The position numbers and the translations under genes are program-made. From assembly GCA_963575645.1 (NCBI GenBank), contig OY754468.1:4340001-4404000 (forward strand): a stretch of 64,000 nucleotides of DNA, in the 5' to 3' direction. This stretch comes from Xanthostigma xanthostigma (lineage: Eukaryota; Arthropoda; Insecta; Raphidioptera; Raphidiidae). Position 1 is the stretch's first letter. The number at the start of each line of letters is the position of its first letter. This document shows, in pieces, positions 11,067 to 22,177 of this stretch. A model generated the notes under the pieces. The model saw nothing but the letters and a program-made list of their open reading frames with translations, did no database searches and was not told the DNA's origin.

Positions 11067-12120
11067 TACCAATCGTAAAAGTAAAGATGTACCCAAAAAA
11101 GGGGCTGTAAATAACAAAAGATAAAATTTAAATGTAGACATGCAATGCTAGTTTTAAGTTGTAAATATTTTAAATATAAAAAATATTGTCTGAAAACACA
11201 AGTAATTCAAGAATTACAAGGCGCGAATTTTACATAATATACCCCAACGTTATGTTCGAAAATTGATGTATATTTTTAACGACACTTTGAGCTTAATAAT
11301 ATAATTTAATTAACTTAATCTAATAAAAAAATAACAGTTGAAAGTATTGAAACACAGAAAGGAAAAAATCATTTTAATAATTTATTAATAATTAATTTAG
11401 GTTCATAAATATAAAAGCGTTAGCTGTAAACTCTATGATCGTTTATTAGTCACAATCAATAATATAAATTATTGTGACCCTAAATTATAAAAATTATATT
11501 TTCTTTTTGGTACATTTCAATAAAAACTTTCTTTTTATTAGTATTTTATTTTTCTTGTTTTTATAGTCTTTCAAAATTTTAACTATTATGACATTAAATT
11601 ATAAAAATTATTTGATTATTTTATTCAAGATGGTTGAGAAGGAAAAGGTATTCCGTCATCTTGGGGCATCCGCCATATTGGATATATACATTGTCACCAG
11701 ACTTGCATGTGTGTGAAATTTCAAAGCTTTAGTTAATTTAATCTAGTCGAACAAATTGCAGCAATTAGATTATGGGGCCTTTCCAACTAATAAATTATAA
11801 TATTGACATTTGACATATAATAGATAACAAAGAAAATAAAATTTTCGTTAACGCGTATAGTTACCACTAAATATTATAAAATTTGCTGTTCGTGTTCATG
11901 GTTTTCTATATGTTATCACGTTATGATGTTAAAAATAAACAAAGAATGCTTGTCAAATACCTAACTAACATCTACGGAACAAACTAACATTAGATTTTTT
12001 TTATTTTCAAAATATTTCTGAAACTAAGTACAAATTTAGAAAAACACATTTTTTCATGACTATCTTGTAAAAATATACAGGCTAATAAACTGTTATGACA
12101 TGTAAGTATATGATAATTAT
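11067..12120. other. AT-rich, no gene recognised
   Basis: No open frame of note and no repeat termini that I can define. Confidence 0.5.
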
Positions 12121-12440
12121 AAAAAAAACAACATTGAAAGGTAGGTACTTCTTTCTCTGTTGCGCATGCGCCGATTTTCCCGAAAAATAAATTACAAAAC
12201 TTTCTTGTAAAACATATAGAATAATAATCCGTTATGAAAAGTTTACTATTATTATATAAAAAACATCATAGCATATAATATCTTTTGCGCATGCGCCGAT
12301 TATCCCCAAAAAAAATTACAAAAATTTCTAGTAAAATATGCAGAATAATAAGCCGTTATAAAAACTATATTATTATTTTATAAAACAACATTATAAAAGA
12401 TATACTTTTTTGCGCATGCGCCGATGTTCCCCAAAAAACA
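12121..12440. repeat. 125-bp tandem repeat, 3 units, each with TGCGCATGCGC
   Basis: Three imperfect units, each ending in the palindrome TGCGCATGCGC at 12161, 12286 and 12411, exactly 125 bp apart. That core equals the consensus bound by the NRF-1 / Ewg family. A degenerate relative without the core is at about 22730-22790. Confidence 0.75.
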
Positions 12441-13139
12441 ATAAATCACTTTATATTTGCATATCAAACATCCTCCCAAAATTTGGTTACAATCCGATCA
12501 TCCGTTGTGTCGGAATGGTAAGAAATGTCAAAAATGACGTTTGCAACTGTCAAAGTTTTATGTTCTAAATTAGTTATTCAAATTGTTAACTCAGAAGGCG
12601 TTGCATTTCACCAATATTTATAATGGCATTCGTTTTTGAACAAATGCAAACTTTTTATTTTAGTACTACCAAGGCAATTTTAAATGAAAGGCTTGCCTTT
12701 TTTTAATATTTATTTATAATTAAAAAGATATTTATTTAATTAAATATCTTTTTAATTAGTCGGGCACAACGGGTTTTTTTGTTTTCAATAATTTATTAAT
12801 GTTTTAATTTTAATTTAAATAGTTTTTTTTTAATTTCCACCGACTAGTTTTGGAGAAATCAATGAAAACATATCATCCATCTACCGTTTTACCATAAAGC
12901 CAATGTTAAATATGCCTACTTTTGAAGTCATTTATTTATATAAATAATCGGGCAACCCCCCCTAAAATTTTCAGAATTGGTTTAGACTTAGTCCAACTTA
13001 AAAAAAAAATCAATCCTTTCTATTTCAAATTACCTTGGTGCTCGTATTTTAAATTGTCATGTTAAACCGTGCAACAATTAAATTGAATTCATTTCTATAT
13101 AATTATGTATAAAATGAATTTATTTCTATATAAATCGGG

Positions 13140-13770
13140 ATAAAAAAACTGTTTGGGCAAATTCTGTTACACGAAATGTATGTAAAAAGTTCTCCTCTTT
13201 CGTTTAAGACTGGTTTCAAACCGATCTGATTTAAATTGAGCGAGAAATAAGCAAAAAACTTTTTTTTTCCTAATTTTCTCCCCTCTGGGACAAAAATTCA
13301 AAAATCGAGCGACGTTAGGATTTAAGTTACCCGGAGACGAATCGAACAAAAAAAAGTTTTTTAAAATCGGTTAAGGCGTTTGGGCTGTACGCTGGATACA
13401 AAAAGCGTGACTCACAGATTCACAGACAAAGCGAGTACATATAGGCGCTTTAGCTTACGCTATTCGCGCCTAAAAAGGAGATCCGAATAATTCTCCTTAT
13501 TAAATTGAATTAGAAAATAATTTTGAGCTAAAATAATAAAAAATAGTAATTTTCATTTTTTTTGACGTGATAACGTCTTATAAATTGATGAATCACCAAT
13601 CTTATAAATTGATAAAACACCGGCTGCATGCACGAAAAAGTGTAACGTTCCTAACGTTCGTAACGTTCCGCCTGACCCTGTGCATGCTTTTCTCGAAAAC
13701 GGCCCTAACGATTTGGATAAAATTTACTGAAAAGGGATTTTGGGGGGCAAAAAATCGTTTTAGCTAGGTC
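13140..13770. repeat. fragments of interspersed repeat M1
   Basis: Contains the conserved block CTCCTCTTTCGTTTAAGAC and, at about 13563-13690, an M1 end (GACGTGATAACGTCTTATAA through CGTAACGTTCCGCCTGACC). Copies recur at 40.4-41.6, 49.9-51.8 and 60.2 kb. Confidence 0.6.
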
Positions 13771-14288
13771 TCATCTCTCGAAACAATCGTTTTCATACAA
13801 ATTTTATCATTATAAAAATCAATTTTTTGACGTATGAAAATACTTAAATATTGTAAGTAGGTTTTGGAATTTTATATAAACAGTGAAACAATTGTTTTCA
13901 AAATATTATGACAGCTAATCTTTCAGACTTAAAATAAATACGAAAGAAAGAAAGTTAAAAAAAACAATTATATTATAGGTGGTGAGTAATTTAAATAAAT
14001 AAAATTAACCTAAATTTGAAGCGAAAGATGCAATATCATAGATTCGAATTATTATAATTATTATATAAATTTAGGTTATGTATTACGGAATACGTTATCA
14101 CGTAAAACTATCGTCCGTAAACCGACTTTACAGACAACCAATTTTTTGTATATATAATTTTTGCTTACGTTAAAATTCAATACTTTGCAAATGTTTATAT
14201 TTAAAAGAATAAGATAATGTTTAGAAAAGTTTGTAATATATTTTTCTCCCACAGTCGAACTTTGCTCAATGTTTTTAAAATTGAAGTA

Positions 14289-14740
14289 TTAACCACTTAA
14301 TGCTTTTGAACGAACACTGCTCGCGCGCGGCGCGTGTATCGCAACGCGACAACCCGAGCAGTGCTCGCCAGTTTCGACTTGTTAGTTTTATGCGATAAAC
14401 AAACGAACGGTGGGTGCTCGCCAGTTGCTACTTGACGGGCTAGAGACACTACGCATATCGTTTCCTCTGTTTTACCTTATTGAAAAACATTATAAAATAT
14501 TTTGTAAGTATTATATTTACAAAATTAATAAAAAAAAATGCATTTTTTACGAACTTATAGTGATTTATATCTATTTTTATTCATTTTGTTTCTACATTTT
14601 TATCACTTTTGTGTTTTATTTCGAACTTTTTTTGAGCTACACAGTTTTTAAATCATGTAAACTGTATAAACAAAAAATAAAATAACCTGCAGTTTTTATT
14701 TCAATTTTTGATAAAAAAAACCCGAGTATTAAGTGGTTAA
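14289..14740. mobile_element. piggyBac-like MITE
   Basis: Flanked by TTAA on both sides (14289-14292 and 14737-14740), with inverted ends CCACTTAATGC and TATTAAGTGG. The TTAA target is diagnostic for piggyBac-type elements. The short open frame inside shows no transposase motif. Confidence 0.7.
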
Positions 14741-15462
14741 TTAAGAGTGAATGATAAAAAATTATAAGTATTAAAAGAATATAATTGTAGCCCCGCAAAG
14801 ACGGGTAATTATAAAAATGATGATGATGAAAGTATAAGAATTTATAAGGTATTTTAAAAAATGCAATTGCAAACCCGCCAATATGGGCAATTGTAGAAAA
14901 TAATTAAAGAATAGAAAAAGGTATAAAATATTAAATGAATGAATGAGGGGTAACGCATAATATAAAATAGAAATAATAGAAATGATAGAAAAAATTAACA
15001 AAGTCCGAATGTAATGAAATGGTATATAAATTACTTACTTTGAAGAAATAAAATCGAATTCTGATTAATTTAATATTAAGTAAAATTTTATAAACGGAGT
15101 CAAATTATAAAGAAATTATATGTAAAGTGGAAAATGATTTGAAATTAGCATAGTTAAGAAATAATTTGAATTTATAACATATTAAAATAATTTGGAAATA
15201 TAAAAATGTAAAATAATTTTGAAGGCAAAGAATAAAAAGTTGAAATCTATATTTTAGGCTAAGTTAGCTATAAGTTAAGCAAATAGAAATTGAATTTAAA
15301 TATATTTAGATTGAACAAAAAATTGAATTTAAATACAATGTTGTTTTAATGTCTAAAGAAAAGAAATGCAGTTATCAATAATAGCGTTGATATCTGCTCA
15401 GAAGACGGGCGTTCCCGTCTTCATACACACTGCGTGAAGACACGGGGGAACGTTACAATTTA
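14741..15462. other. AT-rich, no gene recognised
   Basis: No convincing gene. A small GACGGGCGTTCCCGTC hairpin lies at about 15405, just before the zinc-finger relic. Confidence 0.5.
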
Positions 15463-15588
15463 TATTGGATGACTGAGCCGAACCATTTACAAATGTCACA
15501 CTGATAAGGTTTCTCGCCGCTATGTTGAAGTTTGTGATTATTTAAATTGGCTGACTGCGCGAAATGATTATTACAATGATCACACCAT
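15463..15588 (-). pseudogene. stranded zinc-finger module and original 3' end of ZAD copy B
   Basis: Reads CDHCNNHFAQSANLNNHKLQ on the minus strand, then an [11 protein letters not shown] linker and a final partial finger ending in TAA. It is in frame as a continuation of the array that stops at 16206 and is separated from it only by a LINE. TCACAC sits on both sides of the LINE, consistent with a target duplication. It is therefore the amputated tail of copy B. The last partial finger has lost its register (KWFGSV), probably by a small deletion. Confidence 0.8.
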
Positions 15589-16204
15589 AGATAGATAGAT
15601 TTATTGGTTTTAGTTATACAAAAAAAAAAATGTTAAAAACACGTCAAAAGAGAAAAAAAATATATAATATACAATGTTAGGGTGCATTGTCCATCTCTAA
15701 AAATTCTTGGTACCTATAAAATAAAATAAAATATTTAGGTATAGTTTTTTTTTTTTAATTTTATGAGTCAGGTTTCTAGTGGCCAAAGACAGTTTGTTAA
15801 AAAATTGTAAACCTAAGTAATTAGAACCAAAAGTTGAATTTTTTGTTAGAAAAAAAGGAATGATAAGATTTTCTTTTCTTCATGTAGTGTAATGCTGCAG
15901 GAAAATATGACTATTAAATTTATCTAAATGTTTTTTAACAAATATCAAATTGTTATAAATATACTGAGCTGGTAAAGTAAAACTATTTAAATAAATAAAC
16001 AATAATATAGACATAAGTAAGTAGAGTACACTAGTTCGTATGCATGCCACAAGTGAAAGTCCCCTCAGTTGAGAGAGAGAACGCTGCAGAAAACCAGATA
16101 TTTGTTTACTCAAAACAGCATTGTTTTGTATCATTAGTTACCATAGAGATAAGGTACTGGTCTCTCTCTGAATTGAAGACACTTTCACGCCTTTTTACAA
16201 TATA
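15589..16204 (-). mobile_element. 5'-truncated LINE splitting the finger array
   Basis: Minus-strand LINE 3' end. The tail is ATAGATAGATAG at the left boundary, as in the LINE at 27602. A short frame contains TLPAQYIYNNLIFVKKHLDK, typical of the region after the RT domain. The 5' end is truncated. Insertion gave copy B a new stop codon at the junction. Confidence 0.75.
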
Positions 16205-16205
16205 T

Positions 16206-17909
16206 CTATGGGTCACACTGATACGGTTTCTCACTTGTATGTTGACGCTTATGTTTATTTAAATTGCATGAATGAGCGAAACGCTTATCACAAAAGTCAC
16301 ACTGATAAGGTTTCTCGCCGGTATGTTGACGCTTGTGTGTATTTAAATTGGATGAGTGAGCGAAACGCTTATTACAAAGGTCACACTGATAAGGTTTCTC
16401 ACCGGTATGTTGACGTTTGTGAGAATTTAAATTGGATGACTGAGCGAAACGCTTGTTACAAAGGTCACACTGATAAGGTTTCTCGCCGGTATGATGAAGT
16501 TTGTGTTTCTTTAAATTGCCTGAATTAGCGAAACGCTTATTACAAAAGTCACACTGATAAGGTTTCTCGCCGGTATGTTGACGCTTGTGTGTATTGAAAT
16601 TGGATGACTGAGCGAAACGCTTGTTACAAAGATCGCATTGATAAGGTTTCTCGCCGGTATGTCGAAGTTTGTGTGTATTTAAAGTGGATGACTGAGCGAA
16701 TCGCTTATTGCCAAGGTCACACTGATAAGGTTTCTCGCCGGTATGTTGAAGTTTGTGTGTATTTAAAGTGGATGACTGAGCGAAACGCTTATTACAAAGG
16801 TCACACTGATAAGGTTTCTCGCCGGTATGATGAAGTTTGTGTTTATTTAAATTGCCTGAATTAGCGAAACGCTTATTACAAAGGTCACACTGATAAGGTT
16901 TCTCGCCGGTATGTTGAAGTTTGTGTCGATGTAAAATGGATGACCGAGAGAAACGCTTGTTACAAAGGTCACATTGATAAGATTTCTCTCCGGTATGTAT
17001 TCGTTTGTGGATCTTTAATTCTTCGGATGACACAAAGCATTTAATACAAAAGTTGCATTTATATAGTTTTTTAACAGCATGTGTTCGCTTATGAAAGTAC
17101 AAATCAGAACGACTTTGGTAGCACTTATTGCAAACATTGCATTGATACGATATCACTTTATTTGATTTTTTGTACTTCTTACGATTTATGGAAATGCGTC
17201 CTTTTGTTTCCTTACATCTACTCAAATTTCCGGTCTGATTCGCAGCACGGTCGCACAAATTCTGCGGTACGTCGACAATATTGATCTTCGTATCTTTGCA
17301 GCTAATTTTATTTACCCCGCCGTTAGATGAAGCGAATTCCGTGTCATCGAATGATTCTGTTAGAATTAATGAATTATCACTATAATTTTCAGGTTCTTGC
17401 TCTTTCCAATTGACAGTCGTTGTTTCGCTCACTTTAGTCTCACTTATGTCGATCTTAAACTCTTCACAGATGAATTCTTCGTCGTCTATATTAGACGAAA
17501 TGTTTTCTGTGTCAGTTGCGCATTCTGTTGGTAAATAAAATAAATTCTCGTCATCCGGTTCGACTTTGATTACGGATTCTGAACACATTTCTTTGTTACT
17601 TTTATTCTCGTTAATGACATCTCCAGATCCCACCGCATTCCGATTAAGATCCGTGTCAAACACATCGTTGAGCTCTAAAGTTTCATTTTTCACAATAATA
17701 TCATTAATAGTGTCAAGGATTAAATTCTCTTCGGAAGGTTGAACAGAACGTTCAGCCTTGACTGGTTTGTCAGAAACGCGTAGTAGTTGAAGATAACGTT
17801 GGAGTGTTCTGTCAGACTGTTCTATTTGAGTCAGGAACTGATGAGTTTCCTCCAGTTTAGTGTAACATGATTGGCAGATGAAATGCGGCTTTTCATCGCC
17901 TCTGGATAT
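16206..17909 (-). CDS. ZAD-C2H2 zinc-finger protein, copy B, exon 2 (second half of ZAD, linker, 11 fingers)
   Basis: Second and last coding exon of a predicted 617-aa nuclear DNA-binding protein; joined to 21749-21898. It opens after a pyrimidine-rich tract and an AG at 17911-17910, in phase 0, and ends at TAG 16208-16206. It supplies the second ZAD cysteine pair (ICQSC, about residues 61-65), then an acidic linker with two SUMO-type motifs (VKAE near 101; IKVEP near 165) and a basic stretch RKKYKK before the array. Eleven C2H2 fingers follow (about residues 305-610) with [10 protein letters not shown] linkers in near-identical 84-bp modules. One finger reads QCDLGNKRF, so a zinc-binding Cys is Gly. 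ZAD domains dimerise and the fingers bind DNA in this family; the target is unknown. The array ends abruptly after QCDP at the junction with a LINE. Compared with copy A it lacks about 21 codons in the linker. ZAD-ZNF identity is very secure; expression is not shown. Confidence 0.93.
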   Translation of the reverse strand: MSRGDEKPHFICQSCYTKLEETHQFLTQIEQSDRTLQRYLQLLRVSDKPVKAERSVQPSEENLILDTINDIIVKNETLELNDVFDTDLNRNAVGSGDVINENKSNKEMCSESVIKVEPDDENLFYLPTECATDTENISSNIDDEEFICEEFKIDISETKVSETTTVNWKEQEPENYSDNSLILTESFDDTEFASSNGGVNKISCKDTKINIVDVPQNLCDRAANQTGNLSRCKETKGRISINRKKYKKSNKVISYQCNVCNKCYQSRSDLYFHKRTHAVKKLYKCNFCIKCFVSSEELKIHKRIHTGEKSYQCDLCNKRFSRSSILHRHKLQHTGEKPYQCDLCNKRFANSGNLNKHKLHHTGEKPYQCDLCNKRFAQSSTLNTHKLQHTGEKPYQCDLGNKRFAQSSTLNTHKLRHTGEKPYQCDLCNKRFAQSSNFNTHKRQHTGEKPYQCDFCNKRFANSGNLKKHKLHHTGEKPYQCDLCNKRFAQSSNLNSHKRQHTGEKPYQCDLCNKRFAHSSNLNTHKRQHTGEKPYQCDFCDKRFAHSCNLNKHKRQHTSEKPYQCDP

Positions 17910-18051
17910 CTGACATTCGAGAAAAAAAATTATTATAATCAAATTATTGATACATAACATTGTATTCGAAAAAAATTCTTAATAGGTAAATTTCTCATTT
18001 TTGACTCTTTTAAAAATACAAAATTTGTAACGAAAGAATTTTTGGTATATA

Positions 18052-18473
18052 CAGGGTGAAAAGTATAATTATGTCATGCTCTAGAGGGTGGATAGAGATC
18101 GCGGAGACAAGCATTTTTAGTATAAGAACCCATGTCCGGAAATGCACCGTTACGGAGTTAGTGCGCCGGGTGTCGGGAAGACAAAGGTGATGGAAAACGG
18201 GCTCTGAAACGTTTGGCCTGTACAGTTTACTGTAATAAATGTTAACAAAACATTAGAGTACACTGGCAGGCTACAAAACTAAACAATTACAACTTTGAAA
18301 AGAACGATACGGCGAAAAACGGTTGGTACAGTACAGATCTTGTTGGAGAGTACAGTACATTTAAAGCAGGTGTTCGATGTGATTTCGATGCATGGGTTCT
18401 TATACTAAAAATGCTTGTCTCCGCGATCTCTATCCACCCTCTAGAGCATGACATAATTATACTTTTCACCCTG
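18052..18473. mobile_element. MITE with about 90-bp inverted repeats, TA target
   Basis: Ends CAGGGTGAAAAGTATAATTA and its reverse complement, flanked by TA. The arms extend about 90 bp. Absent at the same point in copy A. TA target and CAGGG ends suggest a Tc1/mariner-type origin. Confidence 0.8.
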
Positions 18474-18564
18474 TATATTTTCAGAAACACAGTTGTATTA
18501 CCTACTTTTATTATTAGATGAAATATTACAAGAAAATGCAATTTTAATAATACTATTATACTAT

Positions 18565-18690
18565 GTAGGGTAATTCAAATCTTTGATTAACGTCTGAATA
18601 GAATCTTTTGTAATATAGATTTATAATTTGATTTTTGTCAATATATAGTCTGAAAAAAATTGGTCAACAATTTTATTTATTTATATAGGG
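18565..18690. repeat. short copy of the 1915-2390 MITE family
   Basis: Contains TTGATTAACGTCTGAATAGA and an AATTGGTCAACAATTTTATT-type arm. Inserted at a site that is empty in copy A; copy A carries its own family member elsewhere. Confidence 0.6.
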
Positions 18691-19098
18691 TAATGTTTTA
18701 TAATAATGAAATTAAGTTAATAATATAATGTATTCTAAAATAAGTAAATTCTGAATTTAATCAAAACATATGGTTTAGCTTCTATTTCTGTCGCAATTTG
18801 AACTACAATAATTTTTATCTGAAGAAAACAAATTATTTAAGTACTTTTTCCTTTCACAAAACCTATTATAAGAGGTTACTACTCAATAGTGATCAGTACT
18901 ACGTACCGCAACCATGGAGAATTCTTCGAAAATTAAATAAAAAAGACGAGAGGTGTCGTGGAACACCCGGTTAGAACGAAGTCCTTTCGCTATTTATTTA
19001 TCATATTATTTTTTAACTAATTTTTCTAAAAATTACTCGATTAAACAAAAATTAGTCGTGTGATTTGCAACTCTAAAAAAATAAAAATAACATTTTTT

Positions 19099-19174
19099 GC
19101 GCATCTGTCGGGAATCGAACCTGGGACACCCGCATGGCAGATGAGTATTCTAACACTGAACCATTGATATTGCT
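19099..19174 (-). repeat. tRNA-Gly(GCC)-derived segment, copy B
   Basis: Same element as at 2931, with a more complete D-arm (GGTTCAGTGTTAGAAT) and B box GGTTCGATTCCCG. The acceptor 5' strand (GCAATAT) does not match the 3' strand (CAGATGC), so it reads as a SINE-like tRNA relic and not as a functional tRNA gene. Confidence 0.6.
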
Positions 19175-20374
19175 TAGATATCGCTATTTATATAGGTTTA
19201 ATAATAAATCGTGAAGTTAGAAGGCGTTGCATTTCACAAAATATTAATGTCAAAAAACTAACCAATATTTGAAATGACATCCGTTTTTGAACAAATGCAA
19301 TCTTTTTATTTTAAGACAGAACATACGTAATCTTTAAATGTCCATAACACACCGTGTAAGAGAAAAGGATAACCGATCCACGTGCGCGATGTATTAAGCA
19401 ATATACAGTGATTATTTCTGCTTTTTAAAAACTATTTACGCAAATTCTGTTATACGAAATCTATGTAAAATGTTCTCCTCTTTCGTTTAAGACAGGTTTC
19501 GAACCGATCTGATTTAAATTGAACGAATTATAAGCGAACAGCTTTTTTGTTTTCAATTTGCTCCCCTCTGGGACCAAAATTAAAAAATAAGGCCCCGTTA
19601 GGATCTGTCCCATGCCCTATATTATAAGTGTGCAAAATTTCAACTTTATAATATGTCTACGGGTAGGTAGGTAATTATATATTATGTAGATTTTCGTTAC
19701 AGATTTTCTCTACGCCTTTTTCTTTGCGTTTTTTTTCTAGCCCTCTCCATTTATACCTATAACGTTCCATAAGGAACTTCGTTCCAATAAGTTAACCTGT
19801 TTTAATTCAAGTAAACAAATAACGAAAATTTATTACCACAGCAAAATTAAAATGACATTTGGAAGTTAGTTATAAATCAAATTCATGTCAATACAGAAGT
19901 GAAATTAGCGATGTTGATGATGAAAAAAGAAAACGTAATATGTATGATTTAATGCATAGATTCTGTCAATTTCTCTTATTTGAGTTTGTGCTTCTTGAAT
20001 AGCCTCCATGAAAATGAACAACTTTGATATTACAACATAGTTCTATTTCCCAGGTCTGTGTTCTTCGTTGTTCTCGGGCCGACCGAACATTGATCCGTAT
20101 CGTTTGTGGTCCCGCGTACAAAATAAAAATTAGAGTCTAGTACGATAACTCGATGTGCCCAAATTTGACATTCTTTAAGTCATAGATAACGCTAAATTCG
20201 TTCAAAAGAAAAAAAACTTTGCGGATTATTCACAAATTTGCTCAAAAATACGTAAAAACTTTTCGTCTCTCACTGTCATTTTTTTTTAATCTAACCAATC
20301 AGAAATCACTTACACACGTCATAATAACTGGTGCAGAATAACTGTATTACTATCTCACTTTGTATGTACACGAC

Positions 20375-20520
20375 CTCGTAATTGTTTGTAAAAGAACTAC
20401 CCCAAACGCCCTCCCCTTTTCAACTGCGCAAAAACAAAACGACATCGCATCGACACGACCCCGTAATTGTTTTTTAAAGAACGTCCCCCAGACGCCTTCT
20501 TTTCACTGCGCATTAAAAGA
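20375..20520. repeat. about 80-bp minisatellite, 2 units
   Basis: Copy B version of the array at 4040-4345, with two units instead of about four, in the same place within the intron. Confidence 0.75.
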
Positions 20521-20953
20521 ATAATTTATAAAAATCAATTTTTCGCACTTAAAACGGCTAATAACACTGCTTTATACTATATAAAATAATAATTGTGTAT
20601 TTTCAAAGGATATTTTGCACATTGAGTTATCGTACTCTAACCCAATTTTTTTATCAAATTCCTTTAAAGCGTTCTGAATTAATTTGAAAAAAACTCGACT
20701 AAAAATACCTATTTTCCATAAGAGCCCATGTTTAAATTGCAAAACGTTGATAACGTTTTTTTTAATCGGAATAGGTTCATATTATTTGTATTTGATGAAA
20801 TAACAATCAAGAAAAGTTTTGGTGAAATCCTTTGGATAGTAATTTCACGTAACAACTACCTTAAAAGAAATTCATTGTGTAAGTTTGGGCTCGATAATAA
20901 ATGATGTATTAATGTAACGTTTGAAGATGCTAATAAATATTTATCATTATTTA

Positions 20954-21638
20954 AGATAAGATAAGATAAGATTTTATTGTCATATTATAAAAGTAAGTTA
21001 CAATTTTACATATTTTTATATTCTGGTTCCTTATTAATTACCCAGTGGAATAAGCTTAATGCTAACATAAATGTTGTTTATTTGTAGACTTATGTGTTAC
21101 CATTTTTTATTTTTTTTGTATATAGGGAAAAGTTAAAAAAAAAAACCCTACGCTAGATAATATTGAATATAATTAGCTATTTCATGAATCTGGTTTTAAG
21201 ATGCTTTTTATCCTTTTATGCTTATATGTATCAGTTATCTTATAATTACCTATTTTAAATTTGTTTTGATTTATTCTGTTGGTGAAAAATTTGTTTGCTT
21301 GTTTCCGAATATGGTTTAAAATTAGTTCTATGTTAATATCTGAGTGTAATTGAGATATTCGGGTATACCGGGGGTAGTTTCCAATAATTCTTAAACTTTT
21401 GTTTTGAACTATCTGAAGCTTTTTTAGATTAGTTTTGCAAGTGAGGCTCCATACTGGAGAAGCATATATAATTATGGACCTAATAATTGATTTGTATATA
21501 ATTAGCTTATTTTTAATTGATAATTTTGATTTTTTGTTAAGTAGAGGGAATAAGTTTGACATAACCCCTAAGGCTTTGTCACAGGATTTGTTTATATGAT
21601 GCGTAAAATTTAATTTTTTATCCAAATAAACCCCTAAG
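20954..21638 (-). mobile_element. Jockey-type LINE 3' fragment with 12-bp target duplication
   Basis: Target duplication TATCATTATTTA at 20942-20953 and 21639-21650. The tail is a TTATC-type repeat (minus sense). The coding part (21625-21182) includes LDKKLNFTHHI-like and YASPVWSLTC motifs found after the RT domain of Jockey-clade elements. Absent from copy A, so it post-dates the locus duplication. Confidence 0.85.
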
Positions 21639-21748
21639 TATCATTATTTAAAAAACGTCGATTTCTTACTGATATACAACATAAACTATAATGCCATTTC
21701 AAATCGCAACACTGTATTTGCTAATAATCTTTGAAAAATAGAACTTAC

Positions 21749-21898
21749 CTGTACAGCAGCACATTTCATAATAACACCAGCCAACCTATTCTTCATTTTC
21801 GATGAAGAATAAAATATATCTAACAGTGTTACGCCACTCGATAAGCACAATCGACACATCGTACTTAATCCAGATCCAATTATCGATATTTCTTTCAT
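21749..21898 (-). CDS. ZAD-C2H2 zinc-finger protein, copy B, exon 1 (first half of ZAD)
   Basis: First coding exon, 50 codons, of the gene completed by 16206-17909. It begins ATG at 21898; a second ATG at codon 14 lies directly before the ZAD motif MCRLCLS. Cys15 and Cys18 are the first ZAD zinc ligands; Cys62 and Cys65 come from exon 2. The exon ends CAG followed by GTAAGT, a near-perfect donor, in phase 0, matching the phase-0 acceptor 3.8 kb away. Splitting the ZAD between two exons fits the spacing expected for the domain. Either ATG could be the start; the upstream one is chosen because the frame is open from it. No TATA box or other promoter element is obvious upstream. Confidence 0.9.
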
Positions 21899-22140
21899 AA
21901 TTTTAATTTAAGAAAATGTTATGTTGCCACAGAAACAAAGTCACAAATTTCACGGTACTGATACTGATCTCTGATTAGTGGATAGTGAATCGAGGCAGTG
22001 ATGTTATAGCGTGGACGAATGAACCTGGTACAGATGTCGCTAAAAGCTGTTATTTGAAGAAAAAGTTGGTGAACTCACGAATTTGAGTTTAATATTAAAT
22101 TTTAGGATATTTAGGATTGATTTTTGACTACGGCATTCAA
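21899..22140 (-). promoter_or_regulatory. 5' flank shared by ZAD copies A and B
   Basis: About 240 bp upstream of the copy B start, conserved beside copy A up to about 5220, where homology stops at a MITE. It should hold the proximal promoter, but no TATA box or clear initiator stands out. Called by position and conservation only. Confidence 0.35.
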
Positions 22141-22177
22141 AGGTATTTGCTGCAAAATAATTGTAAATTATTAAGAA

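Larger units (their letters stand above)
17910..21748 (-). other. intron of ZAD-ZNF copy B
   Basis: 3,839-bp intron with GTAAGT donor and TCAG acceptor. It shares most of its sequence with the 3,077-bp intron of copy A. Copy-B-specific insertions are a 422-bp inverted-repeat element (18052-18473), a MITE (about 18565-18690) and a LINE 3' fragment (20954-21638). A tRNA-Gly-like segment and the 80-bp minisatellite are shared with copy A. Confidence 0.85.

Noticed and set aside
16208-16864. Plus-strand frames with repeated [18 protein letters not shown] peptides
   Set aside because: Antisense shadow of the zinc-finger modules on the minus strand.
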